NCBI RefSeq assembly: GCF_029030725.1
Contig: NZ_CP113162.1
Span: 1,052,501-1,116,500 of the forward strand
Length of the DNA: 64,000 bases
DNA from: [Pseudomonas] carboxydohydrogena
GTDB lineage: Bacteria; Pseudomonadota; Alphaproteobacteria; Rhizobiales; Xanthobacteraceae
Reading direction: 5' to 3'
Positions 34,049 to 42,290 of this stretch are shown here, one piece after another. The notes beneath the pieces are model-generated. The model saw only the letters and a program-made list of their open reading frames with translations, searched no databases and was not told where the DNA came from. Position 1 is the stretch's first letter; each line of letters opens with the position of its first letter. Position numbers and translations under genes: made by a program.

Positions 34049-35188
34049 ATGCCGGGCTTTACGTTTCAATCGACCAAATCGCTCTTGATGGAGCCAGGCG
34101 CTTCCGCGCGCATCGGTGAACTGGCCAAGACGCTCGGCTGCAATTCTGTGCTGCTCGTCACCGATCCCGGCGTGATGAAAGCGGGGCTGCTGCAAGCCGG
34201 TTTGAAAGGACTGGAGCAGGCAGGCGTCGCCGTTACGATCTTTTCCGAGGTGGAAGCCGACCCGCCGGTGCATGTGATCGAGCGCGCAGTCGCAATGGCA
34301 CGCGCGGCCAGGGCGGATGGCGTCGTCGCCATCGGCGGCGGCAGTTCGATGGATGTGGCGAAGCTCGTGGCGCTGCTGGCGCATGGCGACGAGAAGCTCG
34401 CGGATATCTACGGCGTCGGCATGGTGAAGGGCAAACGCCTGCCGCTCATTCTTGCGCCGACCACGGCGGGCACCGGATCGGAAGTCACGCCGATCTCCAT
34501 CGTGACGACCGGCGAGAATGAGAAGAAGGGCGTGGTTTCCCCGGTGCTGCTGCCGGACTGGGCGGTGCTCGACGCCGAACTGACGCTTGGTCTGCCCGCG
34601 CATGTCACCGCCGCGACTGGCATCGACGCGATGGTTCATGCCATCGAGGCCTACACCAGCAAGCGGCTGAAGAACCCGATGTCGGACGCGCTGGCGCGCG
34701 AGGCGCTGCGGCTGCTCGGCGGCAACATCCGAACCGTCTGCCGTGACGGCGCGAACATCGAGGCGCGGCACAACATGCTGTTCGGCTCGATGCTCGCGGG
34801 CATGGCGTTTGCCAATGCGCCGGTCGCTGCCGTTCATGCGCTGGCCTATCCGGTCGGCGCGCGCTTCCATGTCGCGCACGGCCTGTCCAATTCGCTGGTG
34901 CTGCCGCAGGTGCTGCAATTCAATGCACCGGCCGCCGAGGCGCATTATGCGCGGATCGCCGACATTCTCGTGCCGGGCAGGAGCAATGGCGCGGCTTCAC
35001 TGGTCGCATGGCTTGCGGAACTGCCGGTCGAACTCGGTCTGCCGACGCGGCTGCGGGATGTCGGTATTAAGGAATCCGATCTCGATGCGCTGGCGGAAGA
35101 CGCGATGAAGCAGACGCGGCTCCTGATCAACAATCCGCGCGAGATGACGCACACTGACGCGCTCGGTATCTATCGTGCGGCGCTGTGA
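34049..35188 (+). CDS. Iron-containing alcohol dehydrogenase
   Basis: 379 aa NAD(P)-dependent group III alcohol dehydrogenase. The nucleotide motif GGGSSMDVAKLVAL, PTTAGTGSEVTPISI and the metal-binding region AVHALAYPVGARFHVAHG (His ligands) are intact. A GAGGTG site favours the ATG at 34049 over the one at 34031. Its stop is 37 bp before the acyl ligase, so it likely supplies or removes an aldehyde or alcohol in the pathway of that cluster; the substrate is unknown. Confidence 0.92.
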   Translation: MPGFTFQSTKSLLMEPGASARIGELAKTLGCNSVLLVTDPGVMKAGLLQAGLKGLEQAGVAVTIFSEVEADPPVHVIERAVAMARAARADGVVAIGGGSSMDVAKLVALLAHGDEKLADIYGVGMVKGKRLPLILAPTTAGTGSEVTPISIVTTGENEKKGVVSPVLLPDWAVLDAELTLGLPAHVTAATGIDAMVHAIEAYTSKRLKNPMSDALAREALRLLGGNIRTVCRDGANIEARHNMLFGSMLAGMAFANAPVAAVHALAYPVGARFHVAHGLSNSLVLPQVLQFNAPAAEAHYARIADILVPGRSNGAASLVAWLAELPVELGLPTRLRDVGIKESDLDALAEDAMKQTRLLINNPREMTHTDALGIYRAAL

Positions 35189-35225
35189 TGTGGCAAGGAT
35201 TGCGCCGTTCCCGGCGTGAGGCGTG

Positions 35226-36773
35226 ATGGACACCGTTCTTCTTCAATTCGGCGATGATACGACGCCCGCGCGCGTGGCTGCGGGCGAATTCACCGTGCCG
35301 CCGCTCGAAGGTGCCGCGAACCTCGGGCTGGCGTTCTTCGACGTCGCCCGCGCGCGCGGCGATCATCCGGCGATCGTGACGGAGAAGGGCACTTTTACTT
35401 ATGGCTGGCTGCTGCGCGCCGCCGAGAGCGTGCGCCGCTATCTGTGCAGCCGGCCCGATCATGCGCCAGGCGCGCGCGTCGCGCTGAAACTCGCGAATTC
35501 GCCGGAGTACGTCGCGGCCTATTACGGCACGCTGCTGGCCGATGGCGTGGTGGTGCCGTTGCCGGTGACGCTTGAGCCGATGCGGCTGAGGCAGATCGAG
35601 GATGCGTGCAATCCCGATATCCTGATCGTGCCGAAAAATCTCGCGATTGAGGCGGCTGACACGGTGACGCTGATCGCGGACTCCGCCGCGGACATCGCGC
35701 GCCCATCGCCGCAGCGCGGGCGCGACGATCTGGCGATGCTGCTGTTCACCTCCGGCTCCACAGGTCTGCCGAAGGGCGTGATGCTGAGCCATGGCAATCT
35801 TCTGTCCAATGCGCAATCGATCCTGCACGATCTCCCGATCACGGTGGATGAGCGCGCGCTAGTGCTGCTGCCGTTCTGCCACGCGTTCGGCAATTCCATT
35901 TTACAGACACATATGCTCGCGGGCGCGACCATGGTGTTCGCGGGCGCGCTGATGTTTCCGGCGACGATCCCGCAGGCCATCGCCAAATTCGATGCCACGA
36001 GTTTTTCAGCGGTGCCGGAAGTCTACGGCATGCTGATGAAGTACGGCCGCCTCGGTGAGCAGGTGATGCCGTCTCTGCGCTACATGTCGGTCGCGGGCGG
36101 CGGATTGCGCCACGATCTTTCAGTGCAGATGGCTGATCTGATCGCGCCCGCTGCGTTCTATGTGATGTATGGCCAGTCGGAAGCCGCCGCGCGGCTCGCG
36201 GTGCTGCCGCCGGATCAGTTGAAAGTGCGCGAAGGCTCGATCGGCAGGGCGCTATCCGGCGTCGAACTGGCGGTGCTGGATGAATCCGGCCGGGCCTTGC
36301 CGCAGGGCGAAGCCGGGATGCTGTGTGCACGCGGCCCCAATGTCATGCTCGGCTACTGGCAGGATGATGCCGCGAGCGCGGAGGCGCTGAGCGACGGTTG
36401 GCTGCGCACCGGCGATCTCGCTCGTGCCGATGCGGACGGCTATTTCTACATCGCGGGCCGCGCCAACCTGCTCGTCAAGGTGCAGGGCTATCGCGTCCAT
36501 CCCGCCGAAATCGAGAGCGTGGTGGAGGCGGCGTTTCCGGGCGTCCGCGCCGTGGCGGTGCCGATGCAGCATGCCGGGGAAACCCGCTTCGCGCTGTTCG
36601 TGGCACCGCAGGGCGGGGTGGCGGTCGATCTCGCGGCCCTGCGCGCGGTCTGCCAGCGCGAACTGCCGTCCTATAAAATTCCCGTGCATGCCGAGATTCT
36701 GGAAGAGCTGCCGCTGACATCCGGCTACAAGGTGGACCGGGCGGCGCTGACCCGGCGGCTGCCGGCCGGCTGA
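35226..36773 (+). CDS. AMP-dependent acyl/aryl ligase
   Basis: 515 aa ANL-superfamily enzyme that activates a carboxylic acid as acyl-AMP. The P-loop-like motif LFTSGSTGLPKGVMLSHGN, MYGQSEAAAR, WLRTGDLARADADGY and the C-terminal catalytic lysine region TSGYKVDRAAL are all present. A stand-alone acyl carrier protein follows 76 bp later, so the acyl group may be loaded on that carrier rather than CoA. Acid specificity cannot be read from the sequence. Confidence 0.9.
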   Translation: MDTVLLQFGDDTTPARVAAGEFTVPPLEGAANLGLAFFDVARARGDHPAIVTEKGTFTYGWLLRAAESVRRYLCSRPDHAPGARVALKLANSPEYVAAYYGTLLADGVVVPLPVTLEPMRLRQIEDACNPDILIVPKNLAIEAADTVTLIADSAADIARPSPQRGRDDLAMLLFTSGSTGLPKGVMLSHGNLLSNAQSILHDLPITVDERALVLLPFCHAFGNSILQTHMLAGATMVFAGALMFPATIPQAIAKFDATSFSAVPEVYGMLMKYGRLGEQVMPSLRYMSVAGGGLRHDLSVQMADLIAPAAFYVMYGQSEAAARLAVLPPDQLKVREGSIGRALSGVELAVLDESGRALPQGEAGMLCARGPNVMLGYWQDDAASAEALSDGWLRTGDLARADADGYFYIAGRANLLVKVQGYRVHPAEIESVVEAAFPGVRAVAVPMQHAGETRFALFVAPQGGVAVDLAALRAVCQRELPSYKIPVHAEILEELPLTSGYKVDRAALTRRLPAG

Positions 36774-36849
36774 AGCGGTACTTTTCCTTGAAATTGGGCT
36801 ATGAGAGGCCTCGCGCAGCCGCGCGGGGATTGAGTGGAGATCGCGTGAG

Positions 36850-37113
36850 ATGACGCCGGAGCGGACACAGGTCGAGGCCGATATTCTGAAGTTCGTGGCG
36901 TCGCGTTGCCCGAATTATCCCGGCCTCGCGCTCGACACCGATCTGCTGGAGGAGGGGCTTCTGGATTCGCTGCTGCTGATCGATGTGATTTTTCAGATCG
37001 AGGAGCGCTACGGCATCAAGCTCGGCGGCGAGCATGTTGGGCCTGCGCATTTCCGTTCGCCCGCAGCGATCGTCGATCTGGTGATGAGCCAGGTCGCGTC
37101 GGCGCGGGCATAA
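36850..37113 (+). CDS. Acyl carrier protein
   Basis: 87 aa. EEGLLDSLLLIDVIFQIEE contains the 4'-phosphopantetheine attachment serine at residue 40 in the LDSL motif. Overall acidic and four-helical like other carriers. It is far from the fatty-acid genes (fab) and sits between a ligase and an acyltransferase, so it is probably dedicated to this cluster. Confidence 0.88.
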   Translation: MTPERTQVEADILKFVASRCPNYPGLALDTDLLEEGLLDSLLLIDVIFQIEERYGIKLGGEHVGPAHFRSPAAIVDLVMSQVASARA

Positions 37114-37126
37114 GGGCCGCGCACCG

Positions 37127-37972
37127 ATGAAATGGCCTCTCGTCAGCCGCCCGCTGCCGAACGCGGACATCCCGCTCTACAACCGCTATTACCTGCACGC
37201 GCCGAAGGCGAGCCATGTCGATCCGGTGATCGTGATGGGCACCGAATTCGAGGCCGATGCGCTGCTTGCGTTTCTTCAGGAGAAGAATCGCAAGGGCGGC
37301 ACCATCCTGACCACCGCGCATGCGCTGATCCGCGCCACCGGCCTTGCACTCGCGCAATTCCCCGAGATGAACACCCGCGTCGTCGGACGCCGCGTCTACC
37401 GCTTTCGCGATATCGGCATTCGCATGGCGTTCTTCCATCGCAAGGCGGGCGAAATCGATCTGCTGCTGGTGACGTCGCCGGACAAGAAAAGCGTCGAGGA
37501 GATCGCCGCCGAAGTCTGGCGGCGCTTGCTGGAGGCCGCGCGCGGCAACGGCGGCCGCGACCGCGATCTGGCGCGGATGCGCAAGGTGCCGGCGTTCTGG
37601 TTTCGCCAGATGATGCGTTTCTACGGCTTGCTCGACCGCCACTTCCATCTGCCGGCGGTCAGCCGTCTCGACGAACTGCGCGGCGGCAGCGCCATGGTGA
37701 ACGATCTTTCGCACGCGGGCTCGCCGCCGATGCGCAGCTACAAGCCGAGCCGTTTCGCCGATGGCAGCGACTCGCTCAACCTGACGCTGGGGCCGGTGGA
37801 AAAGAAACTGGTGATGCGCGACAGCGCGCCGGTCGAAATTCGCGTGATGCCGCTGTTCATGCGCGCCGACCACCGGCTCGCGGACGCCTATCAGATCGGG
37901 CGCTTTCTCGCCGCCATGCGCGAAACGCTGCAAAATCCCGAGCGGCTTGCGGTCACGCCAGCAGATCAGTAG
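37127..37972 (+). CDS. 2-oxoacid dehydrogenase E2/CAT-fold acyltransferase
   Basis: 281 aa corresponding only to the catalytic domain of E2 proteins, without lipoyl or subunit-binding domains. RADHRLADAYQIGRFL near the C-terminus carries the H-x-x-x-D catalytic pair of this fold. The N-terminal region (SHVDPVIVMGTEFEADALL) fits the same family. 13 bp after the ACP gene, it probably transfers the ACP-bound acyl group to an acceptor; that is an inference. Its 3' end overlaps the convergent gene by 7 bp. Confidence 0.8.
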   Translation: MKWPLVSRPLPNADIPLYNRYYLHAPKASHVDPVIVMGTEFEADALLAFLQEKNRKGGTILTTAHALIRATGLALAQFPEMNTRVVGRRVYRFRDIGIRMAFFHRKAGEIDLLLVTSPDKKSVEEIAAEVWRRLLEAARGNGGRDRDLARMRKVPAFWFRQMMRFYGLLDRHFHLPAVSRLDELRGGSAMVNDLSHAGSPPMRSYKPSRFADGSDSLNLTLGPVEKKLVMRDSAPVEIRVMPLFMRADHRLADAYQIGRFLAAMRETLQNPERLAVTPADQ

Positions 37973-38550
37973 ATGCCCGGCACCACGCGCGCGGTCCGTT
38001 GCATGTAGGCGCGATATTCGTCGCCGAAAGTGTCGAGCATCATCTGCTCTTCGCGCCCGACGCGCATGAAGAACAGGGTTCCGAAACCGATCAGGCCCGC
38101 CGGGCCAGCGATCCAGTTCGGCAGCAGGAACGCCTGCGCCAGCGCCCACAGCCAGAAAGCGGCGTACATCGGGTGGCGAACGCGGTTGTAGACGCCTTCG
38201 GTGACGAGCCGGTGTTGCTCGCGGACTTCGAGCGTGACCGACCAGTTGCGGCCGAGATCCTTGTGGGTGCGATAGAACATCCACAGCGCGGCCGCGAAAA
38301 TGAGGCCGCCGATCACGACCTGAAGCGGATGCAGCGGGTAATCGGCGAAGCGGAAGGCGTGGCCGAACACATAGAGCGCGGGCAGGATGCCGAGCCCGGT
38401 GGTCGAGGTGCCGAGCAATAGTTTTTCGCGCAGTCCCGAGGCGTTGCGGGCTTTCGGCGTGCGCTTCGAGCGGCGATCATGCGGCAGGCGGATGATGAAC
38501 CATCCCACCACGCCGATGGCCCAGATAATCTTGCTCGCCAGAAGAAGCAC
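37966..38550 (-). CDS. Isoprenylcysteine carboxyl methyltransferase-like membrane protein
   Basis: 194 aa with four to five transmembrane helices. The C-terminal region LVTEGVYNRVRHPMYAAFWLW and GREEQMMLDTFGDEYRAYMQR is the ICMT/PEMT signature that binds SAM. Bacterial members methylate lipid or isoprenoid-like substrates. Convergent with the acyltransferase and overlapping its end; membership of that pathway is possible but not shown. Confidence 0.85.
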   Translation of the reverse strand: MLLLASKIIWAIGVVGWFIIRLPHDRRSKRTPKARNASGLREKLLLGTSTTGLGILPALYVFGHAFRFADYPLHPLQVVIGGLIFAAALWMFYRTHKDLGRNWSVTLEVREQHRLVTEGVYNRVRHPMYAAFWLWALAQAFLLPNWIAGPAGLIGFGTLFFMRVGREEQMMLDTFGDEYRAYMQRTARVVPGIY

Positions 38551-38806
38551 GGTCGTCCTGTTCTGCCCAAAAAGGTACCAAATGAAACGGGGCTCTATCC
38601 CATACTCCGGCGCTGAAAGCCACCCGCAGGGCGTTACCGGAATGTCGCAAAGTCCGACCGATTCGGTTCCCGGGTGAGCGAATTATGCAACACGCATGGC
38701 GATAAAGACGGACATGCGGCGGAACGGCGGCGGGCGGCTTGATTTCACGCCGTCGGCTATTTTAAGTGACGCCCGTTGGGACAACCCCTTTTCATGACGG
38801 TGGAAG

Positions 38807-39436
38807 ATGCGCACGTTCTGGTTGGCGATTGTTTTTGCAGTCGGATTGATTTTTGCTCCGGTGAGCGCCCAGGCGGCGCCGGGCCATGTGTATTTGCTCA
38901 AGGGCCTTGCGAACGTGTTTTCGACCGGCCTCGATAATTACGCGGCCGAGCTTAATCGCCGCCACATTCCGGTGACGGTCGCCAATCACAGCGAGGCTGC
39001 TGGCCTCGCGATCGAGGCGGCGCGGCTCTACAAGGCGGGCAAGGGTCCCATCGTCATCGTCGGCCACTCGCTCGGCGGCGCGGCCTCGACCCAGATGGCC
39101 GAGATCATGCAGCAGCAAGGCGCCAAGGTGGCGTTGATCGTCAATTACGGCCCGCCCGGCAACCAGGTGATTCCGGCCAATGTCGCCCGCGTGGTGAACT
39201 ATTACGGCGTCGTGGGCGGCATCGCGGTGCGCGGTCCGGGTTCGCGCGCGGCGATCACCAACGTCAATCTGAGCCAGGACCCGAACATCAATCATTTCAA
39301 CATGGACAAGTCGCCACGTCTGGAAGCGAAGACGATGGGCCAGATTCTGGCGGCGCTTCGCGGCGGTCATCGCGCGCCGAAGGTTGCTGCCGGGGCGCAT
39401 CAGCATTCCGCGTCGGCAACGCCGGCCATTCATTAA
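38807..39436 (+). CDS. Secreted alpha/beta-hydrolase-like protein
   Basis: 209 aa with a Sec signal peptide (FWLAIVFAVGLIFAPVSAQA, cleavage near residue 24). IVGHSLGGAAS is the nucleophile elbow GxSxG of lipases/esterases; the catalytic Asp/His are less clear, with NHFNMDKSP near the C-terminus as a His candidate. His-rich tail. Preceded by a 256-bp gap in which no gene is seen and followed by a terminator. Confidence 0.8.
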   Translation: MRTFWLAIVFAVGLIFAPVSAQAAPGHVYLLKGLANVFSTGLDNYAAELNRRHIPVTVANHSEAAGLAIEAARLYKAGKGPIVIVGHSLGGAASTQMAEIMQQQGAKVALIVNYGPPGNQVIPANVARVVNYYGVVGGIAVRGPGSRAAITNVNLSQDPNINHFNMDKSPRLEAKTMGQILAALRGGHRAPKVAAGAHQHSASATPAIH

Positions 39437-39455
39437 GTTCTGCTCAACGACGACG

Positions 39456-39492
39456 ATCCGCGCGGGCGCAATGCGTTCGCGCGGATTTTTTT
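39456..39492 (+). terminator. Terminator between hydrolase and clc
   Basis: ATCCGCGCG (39456-39464) pairs with CGCGCGGAT (39478-39486), followed by seven T. Overlaps the clc stop codon, so it could serve both convergent genes. Confidence 0.82.
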
Positions 39493-41257
39493 ATGCCTCG
39501 CCGATTGAGTGGCGGCGGTGACGATCGGTTTCCTCGGCATAGCGGCGCAACGCATGCGCCTCCGTCAGGATACCGATGACGCGGCGCGTATCGGCCTTGT
39601 CGATCACCGCGAGCGATTCCGCCTCGGCGCGGTCGAACGCCGCTACCGCATCCTGCGCGTTCATCTCGGGCAACAGGCAGGCGCCCTGATAGCGGATGAT
39701 GTCGCCGACGATGTCGGCCGGCGTGTCGAGTGAGGCATAGGCGTCGGCGACGAAGACGATGCCCGCATATTTCTGCCCGGAATCCACCGCGATCACCTGT
39801 GTTTTCGAGCCGAGCGGGTAGCTGTTGCGGAAGGTCTCGATCGGCATCGCTACCGGCACGGTGGTGATGTCGCCGCGCATCATGCGGCCGACAGTGAGAT
39901 CGCGAATCCATCCGATGTCGGCGGCGCTGCGGATGGTTTCGCCGCGCAGATGGAAGCGCCATGTCGCGAAGGAGTAGCCGAACAGTTCGCGCGTGACCTG
40001 TGTCGAGACGATGACCGCGATCAGCACGGCCGTCGTCAGCCAGAGATTGCCGGTGGTCTCCAGCGCGATGAAGGTCATGGTCAGTGGCCCGCCGACCACG
40101 GAGGCCGATAGCGCGCTCATGCCGATGACGGCATAGACGCTGATGTCGAGGTGCAGCGACGGCACCAGTGTATTCATGGCCGCCGCGAACAGGTGGCCGC
40201 CGAGCGCGCCGGTCAGGAGCGAGGAGAAGAACAGGCCGCCGCGAAAGCCCGAGCCGAGAGAGATCACCGAAGCGAGAATTTTGAGCGCGAACAGGAACGC
40301 GACCATCAAGACCGGCAGCGTGACCACATTGGTGGTATGCAGCGCGCCATGGCCCGAGGACATCACCTGAGGGGCCTGTAGTGCGAACAGCCCCATGACG
40401 AGGCCGCCGAGGGTCGGACGCAACGGCAACCACAGCCGCGAGCGTGACATGACCATGTCCCATATCGCGACCGCGCGCATCACGGCGATGCCGGCCAGCG
40501 CGCAGAGAAAGCCGAGCGCCAGGGCGATGGCAATGTCCTGACTGGTAACCGTTCCGACCTGGCTGAGAATGATGCCGGGGACGGTCGGCGCGAGCTGATG
40601 GGCCACGGCATAGCCGATGACCGAGGCGACGCCGATCGGGGCGAGGCTCGCGGGCGTATAGCCGCTGACGATCAGTTCAAAGGCGTAGAAGGCTCCCGCC
40701 AATGGCGCGCCGAACGCGCCCGCGATGGCGGCGGCGGAGCCGCATCCCACAAGGATGCGCTGGTCGGAGCGGCGCAGGTGAAACGCCTGTCCGAGCATGG
40801 AGGCGGTGCCGCTCGATATCTGGGTATAGCCTGCCTCGGTGCCGACCGAGGCGCCGACGCCGCTCGACCAGATGGTTTGCAGGGCGACGACGATGCTGCC
40901 GCGGAACGACATCTTGCCGCCATGCAGCGCATTGGCTTCGATGGGGTCGATCTCCCGGCCGGGCCGCCAGCGATGCAAGGCCAGCAACGACAGGCCGAAC
41001 AGGAGGCCACCCAATGTCGGCATGAGTACGGCGCGCATCGGCTCCAGGACCGACTGGGACGACAGCCGTTCGCCATGGGGAATGTTGAAAAGGACCTCGT
41101 GCAGCAGGCCGACGGAACGGCTCATCAACGCCACGAAGAGGCCGCCCAGGATGCCGACGATCGCCGCAAGAACGATCAGGCTCGATTCCCGCGCGCGGAC
41201 CAGTGCCCGCAAACGGCGCGGCGCTTCCAGATACAATTTCGAGGCAGGTGCCGTCAT
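39491..41257 (-). CDS. ClC-family chloride channel/transporter with CBS domains
   Basis: 588 aa. The membrane part (residues about 25-430) carries ClC signatures: GVGASVGTEAGYTQISSG, GAFGAPLAGAFYAFEL and GSGFRGGLFFSSLLTGAL. A C-terminal pair of CBS domains (about 445-575) can bind nucleotides. The channel selectivity glutamate region GTEAG is altered from the common GREGP, so ion coupling may differ. Starts MTAPASKLYLEAP. Confidence 0.9.
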   Translation of the reverse strand: MTAPASKLYLEAPRRLRALVRARESSLIVLAAIVGILGGLFVALMSRSVGLLHEVLFNIPHGERLSSQSVLEPMRAVLMPTLGGLLFGLSLLALHRWRPGREIDPIEANALHGGKMSFRGSIVVALQTIWSSGVGASVGTEAGYTQISSGTASMLGQAFHLRRSDQRILVGCGSAAAIAGAFGAPLAGAFYAFELIVSGYTPASLAPIGVASVIGYAVAHQLAPTVPGIILSQVGTVTSQDIAIALALGFLCALAGIAVMRAVAIWDMVMSRSRLWLPLRPTLGGLVMGLFALQAPQVMSSGHGALHTTNVVTLPVLMVAFLFALKILASVISLGSGFRGGLFFSSLLTGALGGHLFAAAMNTLVPSLHLDISVYAVIGMSALSASVVGGPLTMTFIALETTGNLWLTTAVLIAVIVSTQVTRELFGYSFATWRFHLRGETIRSAADIGWIRDLTVGRMMRGDITTVPVAMPIETFRNSYPLGSKTQVIAVDSGQKYAGIVFVADAYASLDTPADIVGDIIRYQGACLLPEMNAQDAVAAFDRAEAESLAVIDKADTRRVIGILTEAHALRRYAEETDRHRRHSIGEA

Positions 41258-41453
41258 GATTCAACGCATGCGCCCCGGCGCCGTGCCGGGGTTTTGCGTT
41301 CTCTACAGCAACGAAAACGGCATGGGAATGGACTGGGATTGAATTGCGAAATTGAAGTGACCGCTGGCGGTGGTCATTTCGGAAACAGGAATAAACGCGC
41401 AGTCTGTCCGGCGATGCGGGTCGGTGCCGGTTTGGAATGCGCGACGGCCGGGG

Positions 41454-41849
41454 CTATCGCCAATCGCGCAGGCCGCTCCAGCGCTGGCGCCGCCATGCCG
41501 GCGGACGGTTGATCAGCAGAGCGAGCGCGAAGCCGGCCGCGCCGGCGGCAAGAAGCGCGCCCAGCGGCTGATGCCTGATGGTTGAGGCGATGGCGCGATT
41601 GCCCTGCCGGTAATATTGCCCGGCTGTTTCGGCCGCCTGCGAGGCGAGATCGGACGCGGTATCGCCAAGATTGTCCGCGGCATCCGCGACGGCATCCCTG
41701 GCCTGTCCATAAATCCGCTGCACGGCGCCGGCGGCCTCGCGCGCACCGCCCTTCGCCTGCGCCGCCGCATCGCCCGTCAGCCGCCCATATGCTGCTTCGG
41801 CCTTGCCCGCGACCGAATTGGCCGCGCCTTCCAAACGCTTTTCGTCCAT
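41454..41849 (-). CDS. CsbD-family stress protein with C-terminal membrane helix
   Basis: 131 aa. The N-terminal MDEKRLEGAANSVAGKAEAA is the CsbD-like motif. An alanine-rich amphipathic middle (QAKGGAREAAGAVQRIYGQA) and a terminal hydrophobic helix (LGALLAAGAAGFALALLIN) follow, making it a membrane-tethered variant related to ElaB-like proteins. AAGGAG precedes the ATG. A perfect EcfG-type promoter lies upstream (41875-41899). Confidence 0.85.
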   Translation of the reverse strand: MDEKRLEGAANSVAGKAEAAYGRLTGDAAAQAKGGAREAAGAVQRIYGQARDAVADAADNLGDTASDLASQAAETAGQYYRQGNRAIASTIRHQPLGALLAAGAAGFALALLINRPPAWRRQRWSGLRDWR

Positions 41850-41874
41850 GACGTGCTCCTTGTTCGACCACGCC

Positions 41875-41899
41875 AACGGCCTGATGCCCCGCAGGTTCC
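41875..41899 (-). promoter_or_regulatory. EcfG (general stress) promoter of the CsbD-like gene
   Basis: On the minus strand GGAAC (41899-41895), 16 bp, CGTT (41878-41875), which is the EcfG/SigT consensus GGAAC-N16-CGTT. Transcription would start about 20-25 bp before the ATG. Confidence 0.78.
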
Positions 41900-41911
41900 G
41901 GCTGTCCCGCC

Positions 41912-41936
41912 GGAACATCCCTTGCCGCAGGACATT
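41912..41936 (+). promoter_or_regulatory. EcfG-like promoter of the small gene at 41985
   Basis: GGAAC (41912-41916), 16 bp, CATT (41933-41936): one mismatch from the EcfG consensus. It faces the opposite way from the previous promoter, so both divergent genes could belong to the stress regulon. Confidence 0.5.
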
Positions 41937-41984
41937 GCCAATGAAACCGCACCAACTGAATTGCAGGCATTCAAGGAGAGCGCG

Positions 41985-42170
41985 ATGGACGACAAATTCG
42001 ATCCGGCCCCGCACGACAAGCACGCCGACAATCCGCACAAGGCTGCGGCGGAAGATCGCCGTGCGAAAAAGGAGCTCGACAAGGGGCTGCGGGATACGTT
42101 TCCGGCATCCGATCCGGTGAGCGTCACGCAGCCGACGAAAAAAGCCGGAGCGCCGAAGAAGCCGGGCTAA
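41985..42170 (+). CDS. Small acidic/basic hydrophilic protein, 61 aa
   Basis: MDDKFDPAPHDKHADNPHKA, then a Lys/Glu helix and DTFPASDPVSVTQP. No hydrophobic segment, so soluble and likely disordered in part. AAGGAG precedes the ATG. The DTFPASDPVS box is common in small rhizobial stress proteins of unknown function. Divergent from the CsbD-like gene. Confidence 0.75.
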   Translation: MDDKFDPAPHDKHADNPHKAAAEDRRAKKELDKGLRDTFPASDPVSVTQPTKKAGAPKKPG

Positions 42171-42290
42171 GGGGTAATCGTGTCCGGGAAGCTGACGAAG
42201 GGGCATCTTTTCAAAAGATGAAACTATCTTGCGCTGCCCTGCAAAAATTGCGACGAAAGTCGAAAGCAGTTTTTGAGAGCGCATCCCCCA

